Shown one piece after another: positions 61,041 to 64,000 of a stretch of DNA of 64,000 nt. Where the stretch lies: positions 62,001-126,000 of the forward strand of contig CAZYHV010000008.1 of the NCBI GenBank assembly GCA_964647485.1. The letters are read 5' to 3'. The notes beneath the pieces were generated by a model. It saw nothing but the letters and a program-made list of their open reading frames with translations, had not been told where the DNA came from and made no database searches. The stretch's first letter is position 1, and every line of letters begins with the position of its first letter. This stretch comes from FW021-bin31 sp964647485. Its GTDB lineage: Bacteria > Bacteroidota > Bacteroidia > Chitinophagales > Chitinophagaceae. The translations under genes and the position numbers were made by a program.

Positions 61041-63296
61041 ATGAGAACGTTTTTTCTTATTGGCTGTATTTTGATTTTGAGCCTGCAATATGTTGATGCA
61101 CAACAAAAAGAGAAGAATGATTCTCTCTCTATTCTATATCACAAAGCAGATTCCATCCTTTCAAAAATGACTTTGGAAGAAAAAGCCGGACAGTTGAGTA
61201 ATTATGGATCGGGAAAAGAAAATTTAGATTCTCTGATTAAAAAAGGATTAGTGGGAGCGGTTGGAGGAATGATTCCCTGGAAAGACAATGTCAGTGAATA
61301 TTTAACCGGTTTGCAAAAATCGGCATTAAATTCTAGCTTAGGCATTCCCTTATTATTTACCGGGGATGTTATCCACGGGTACCGTACCACTTTTCCTATC
61401 AATATAGCAACTGCTTGCAGTTGGGATACAGCTTTGATTCGCAAAATGGATAGTGTTGCTGCTTTTGAAGCGACTGCTGCCGGTATGAATTGTTCCTTTG
61501 CACCTATGGTAGATATATCGAGAGATCCTCGCTGGGGCAGGGTAGTAGAAGGGGCAGGAGAAGATCCTTTTTTGGCTTCAGCTATTGCAACTGCTGAAGT
61601 GAAAGGATTGCAGGGTAATGATCTTTCCAGTCCTCGAACGATGGCGGCTACCGCCAAACATTTTGCGGGTTATGGAGCGGTGGAAGCCGGACGGGATTAT
61701 AATACCGTGGATATGTCCTGGCGCAGGTTTCATGAACTCTATTTACCTCCGTTTCAGGCAGCCATTGATGCCGGGTTAGCAGTCATCATGCCGGCTTTTA
61801 TTTCATTAAATGGCATTCCGGCCTCAGAAAATAAACATTTATTAAGAGACATTTTAAGAAAGGAATGTGGCTTTCAAGGCTTGATCATATCGGACTATGA
61901 TGCGATTCCGGAAATGTTAAACCATCGTGTTGCTCAAAATACAAGAGTCGCTGCCAAGGAAGCCATACAGGCAGGAATGGATATGGATTTACATAGTGGC
62001 GTTTATTTTCAAGAATTGCCCGATTTGGTGAAGAAGGGGAAGGTTAGTGAAGCTGTTTTGGACTCAGCAGTGAAAAGAGTGCTTGTTCTAAAATATAAAT
62101 TAGGGCTGTTTGATCATCCTTTGAAATATGGTAATCAATCCGAGACCTATCAAAAAGAACTTTTGAAGCGCCATCGGCCATTAGCTCGAAAAATGGCCAA
62201 TGAATCCATTGTTTTATTGAAGAATGATACTTTGTCCCGGGAAAAAAAGGCAATTTTACCTTTATCGAACAATATAAAACGATTGGCGGTCATTGGCCCT
62301 TTGGCTAAAGATCAAAAAACGATATTAGGTCCCGTACATGCCCTGGGAAAGGAAAAGGAAAGTATCAGTATTTGGCAAGGCATACAAGAAGCTGTTTCTC
62401 CGCAAACTCAATTATTATATGCTAAGGGGACAGATATTAAAGATACTTCTTTGAAGGGATTTAAGGAAGCGATAGCTAAAGCTAAAAAAGCGGATGCTGT
62501 CATTATGGTTATGGGGGAAAGTGCCGGCATGAGCGGAGAGGGAGATAGTCGTTCGAAGTTGGGATTGCCGGGAAATCAACTCCCTCTTGTAAAAGCCATT
62601 GAAGAAACAGGGAAACCAATTATTCTATTATTGGTCAATGGGCGTCCCCTAACTATTCCATGGCTCGATCAGCATATTCCCGGAATTGTGGAGACCTGGG
62701 AGTTGGGTACAGAAGCAGGACATGCGGTGGCAGATGTTATCTTTGGAGATTATAATCCTTCGGGGAAGTTGGTCATGACTTTTCCCAGAAATACCGGGCA
62801 AATTCCTATTTATTATAATCATTTGAATACCGGTAGACCTAAAATAAAAGGAAATAAATATACTTCGCGATATACGGATGTTCCCAATACACCTTTGTAT
62901 CCCTTTGGTTATGGGTTAAGTTATACCCATTTTTCTTATTCTGTTCCGGTGGTAAATACAGATTCTCTGCGATGGAATGACTCTCTTCAGATTACAGTGA
63001 AGGTAACCAATGAGGGGAAGATGAAAGGAACAGAGGTGGTTCAGTTTTATGTCAGTGACATGGTGGCAAGTATTAGTCCGGTCTTGAAAAAATTAAAAGG
63101 ATTTAAAAGGGTGACTCTCAATCCGGGGGAAAAGAAAACATTAACTTTTTCTCTTGAGAGAAAAGATTTAGCTTTTTATGGTAAAAATATGGAATTTGCT
63201 GCTGAGCCCGGAGGGTTTGAGGTGTATGTGGGCGGTAGTTCAGATACCAAAAATAAAACAGGTTTTTGGTTATTAGACAAAGCTGATAAGGAATAG
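61041..63296 (+). CDS. GH3 beta-glucosidase
   Basis: The 751-residue enzyme has a signal peptide (FFLIGCILILSLQYVDAQ), the GH3 N-terminal barrel with SFAPMVDISRDPRWGRVVEGAGEDP and AKHFAGYGAVEAGRDY, and the nucleophile Asp285 in GLIISDYDAIPEM. The second catalytic domain carries IVLLKND, AVIGPLA and MGESAGMSGEGDSRS, with a candidate acid/base Glu in the last. A fibronectin-III-like domain ends the protein (GTEVVQFYVSD...FEVYVGGSS). It resembles periplasmic BglX-type enzymes. Together with the GH144 protein it would turn sophoro-oligosaccharides into glucose. Confidence 0.94.
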   Translation: MRTFFLIGCILILSLQYVDAQQKEKNDSLSILYHKADSILSKMTLEEKAGQLSNYGSGKENLDSLIKKGLVGAVGGMIPWKDNVSEYLTGLQKSALNSSLGIPLLFTGDVIHGYRTTFPINIATACSWDTALIRKMDSVAAFEATAAGMNCSFAPMVDISRDPRWGRVVEGAGEDPFLASAIATAEVKGLQGNDLSSPRTMAATAKHFAGYGAVEAGRDYNTVDMSWRRFHELYLPPFQAAIDAGLAVIMPAFISLNGIPASENKHLLRDILRKECGFQGLIISDYDAIPEMLNHRVAQNTRVAAKEAIQAGMDMDLHSGVYFQELPDLVKKGKVSEAVLDSAVKRVLVLKYKLGLFDHPLKYGNQSETYQKELLKRHRPLARKMANESIVLLKNDTLSREKKAILPLSNNIKRLAVIGPLAKDQKTILGPVHALGKEKESISIWQGIQEAVSPQTQLLYAKGTDIKDTSLKGFKEAIAKAKKADAVIMVMGESAGMSGEGDSRSKLGLPGNQLPLVKAIEETGKPIILLLVNGRPLTIPWLDQHIPGIVETWELGTEAGHAVADVIFGDYNPSGKLVMTFPRNTGQIPIYYNHLNTGRPKIKGNKYTSRYTDVPNTPLYPFGYGLSYTHFSYSVPVVNTDSLRWNDSLQITVKVTNEGKMKGTEVVQFYVSDMVASISPVLKKLKGFKRVTLNPGEKKTLTFSLERKDLAFYGKNMEFAAEPGGFEVYVGGSSDTKNKTGFWLLDKADKE

Positions 63297-63355
63297 AATA
63301 GGTATTTAACGGTTAAATATTTTACTTTATATAGGAAGTATATAATATTGATTTA

Positions 63356-63363
63356 TAGTTTTG
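63356..63363 (+). promoter_or_regulatory. Bacteroidota -7 element (TAGTTTTG) before the GH43 gene
   Basis: TAGTTTTG lies 17 bp before the ATG at 63381 and fits TAnnTTTG. It suggests that the GH43 gene can be transcribed on its own. Confidence 0.35.
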
Positions 63364-63380
63364 TGAACACAAAATAAAAA

Positions 63381-64000
63381 ATGAAAGATATTATTTTATT
63401 ATACAGTGTTTTTTTCTGTGGTCTTTCTTCAGCCTTTGCGCAAGATATGCAGCGAAGCACTTATTGCAATCCGATTAATATAGATTATACCTACATGGTT
63501 TATAATGCCAATCAAGGTTTGTCTTACAGATCCGGAGCTGATCCGGCGGTGGTTGAATTTAGAAATGAGTATTATATGTTTGTTACTAGATCGATGGGCT
63601 ATTGGCATTCAAAGGATTTGACTCATTGGGATTTTATAAACCCTGAAAAATGGTACTTTCAAGGATCTAATGCGCCTGCTGCATGGAATTATAAAGATTC
63701 TGTATTGTATGTAGCTGGTGATCCTTCCGGCGCCATGAGCATTTTATATACAGATGATCCTAAAAAAGGAGATTGGAAAGCGACGCCTTCTATTTTAACC
63801 AATCTGCAAGATCCTGCGCTGTTTATTGATGAAGATGGCAGCAGTTATATGTATTGGGGTTCATCCAATAAGTTCCCGATTCGGGTAGAACCATTAAATA
63901 AAAATCATCGTTTTCAACCGGGAAAAGAAATAAAGCTTTTCAATCTAGATGAAGAACATCATGGATGGGAACGATTTGGTGAAAATAATAGTGACACTTC
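63381..64000 (+). CDS. GH43-like glycoside hydrolase, N-terminal part (runs off the window)
   Basis: The frame is open from the ATG at 63381 to the end of the window (206 codons). It begins with a signal peptide (IILLYSVFFCGLSSAFAQ). The five-bladed propeller features of GH43 are visible: SGADPAVVEFRNEYYMFVT with the presumed catalytic base Asp, the WHSKDLTHWDF blade motif, and LTNLQDPALFIDEDGSSYMYWG with the second conserved Asp. The acid Glu would lie beyond the window. GH43 enzymes act mainly on arabinans, xylans and galactans; the exact group is open. Confidence 0.8.
   Translation, partial: MKDIILLYSVFFCGLSSAFAQDMQRSTYCNPINIDYTYMVYNANQGLSYRSGADPAVVEFRNEYYMFVTRSMGYWHSKDLTHWDFINPEKWYFQGSNAPAAWNYKDSVLYVAGDPSGAMSILYTDDPKKGDWKATPSILTNLQDPALFIDEDGSSYMYWGSSNKFPIRVEPLNKNHRFQPGKEIKLFNLDEEHHGWERFGENNSDT

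Overview
The window comes from an AT-rich member of the Bacteroidota, most likely Chitinophagaceae or Sphingobacteriaceae. The signs are two complete SusC/SusD polysaccharide-utilisation loci (PULs), each led by an ECF sigma factor and a FecR-type anti-sigma factor, LytS/LytR-type regulation, TAnnTTTG promoter elements and many surface lipoproteins. The genus is not fixed by anything I can see.

Layout. 1-2.5 kb: the end of a GH78 rhamnosidase, an SDR-like protein and a sulfotransferase. 2.6-7.7 kb, minus strand: an outer-membrane barrel protein, an ammonium transporter and dxs. 7.9-9.7 kb: a LytS/LytR two-component pair. 9.8-23.0 kb: PUL 1 (ECF sigma, FecR, SusC with STN domain, SusD, PKD-like lipoprotein, GH16, GH30, alpha/beta hydrolase, GH30), suited to beta-1,3/beta-1,6-glucan such as fungal wall or laminarin. 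23.1-26.8 kb: a DUF4143 ATPase on the minus strand, then a GH20 hexosaminidase.

26.9-49.8 kb: a type III CRISPR-Cas island entirely on the minus strand. Read in the direction of transcription it runs: cas6, cas10 (no HD domain, GGDD intact), a Cas7-type RAMP, csx10, a two-domain RAMP, a TIGR04423-type protein, a TIGR03986-type RAMP with a long coiled-coil tail, a small membrane protein coupled by a 1-nt overlap, a Card1/Can2 nuclease, a Csx1-like CARF-HEPN protein with an extra C-terminal domain, a DUF4143 ATPase, an SF1B helicase, a TPR protein with a cold-shock-like tail, cas1, a CRISPR-associated primase-polymerase, cas2 with an N-terminal extension, an 89-bp AT-rich leader, and an array of 50 intact 37-nt repeats plus one broken terminal repeat. 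The core looks III-D-like. Cas10 should make cyclic oligoadenylate, and two CARF nucleases are present to sense it.

The spacers are unusual. Ten of them tile one target of about 160 nt, all in the same orientation. Smaller families overlap or hit homologous genes. Several contain strong hairpins, and several sit on apparent start codons, stop codons or terminators when read on the plus strand. That is the orientation expected if minus-strand crRNAs are antisense to mRNA.

50.1-64 kb: PUL 2 (ECF sigma, FecR, SusC, SusD, LamG lipoprotein, GH144, DUF2961/GH172, GH3, start of a GH43), best explained as a beta-1,2-glucan or related glucoside locus.

The strongest candidates for something undescribed are the extra genes between the effector and adaptation modules (helicase, TPR-CSD protein, ATPase), the coupled membrane protein, the C-terminal domain fused to the CARF-HEPN effector, and the spacer-selection pattern. 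All functional statements come from reading motifs by eye; no database search was possible.
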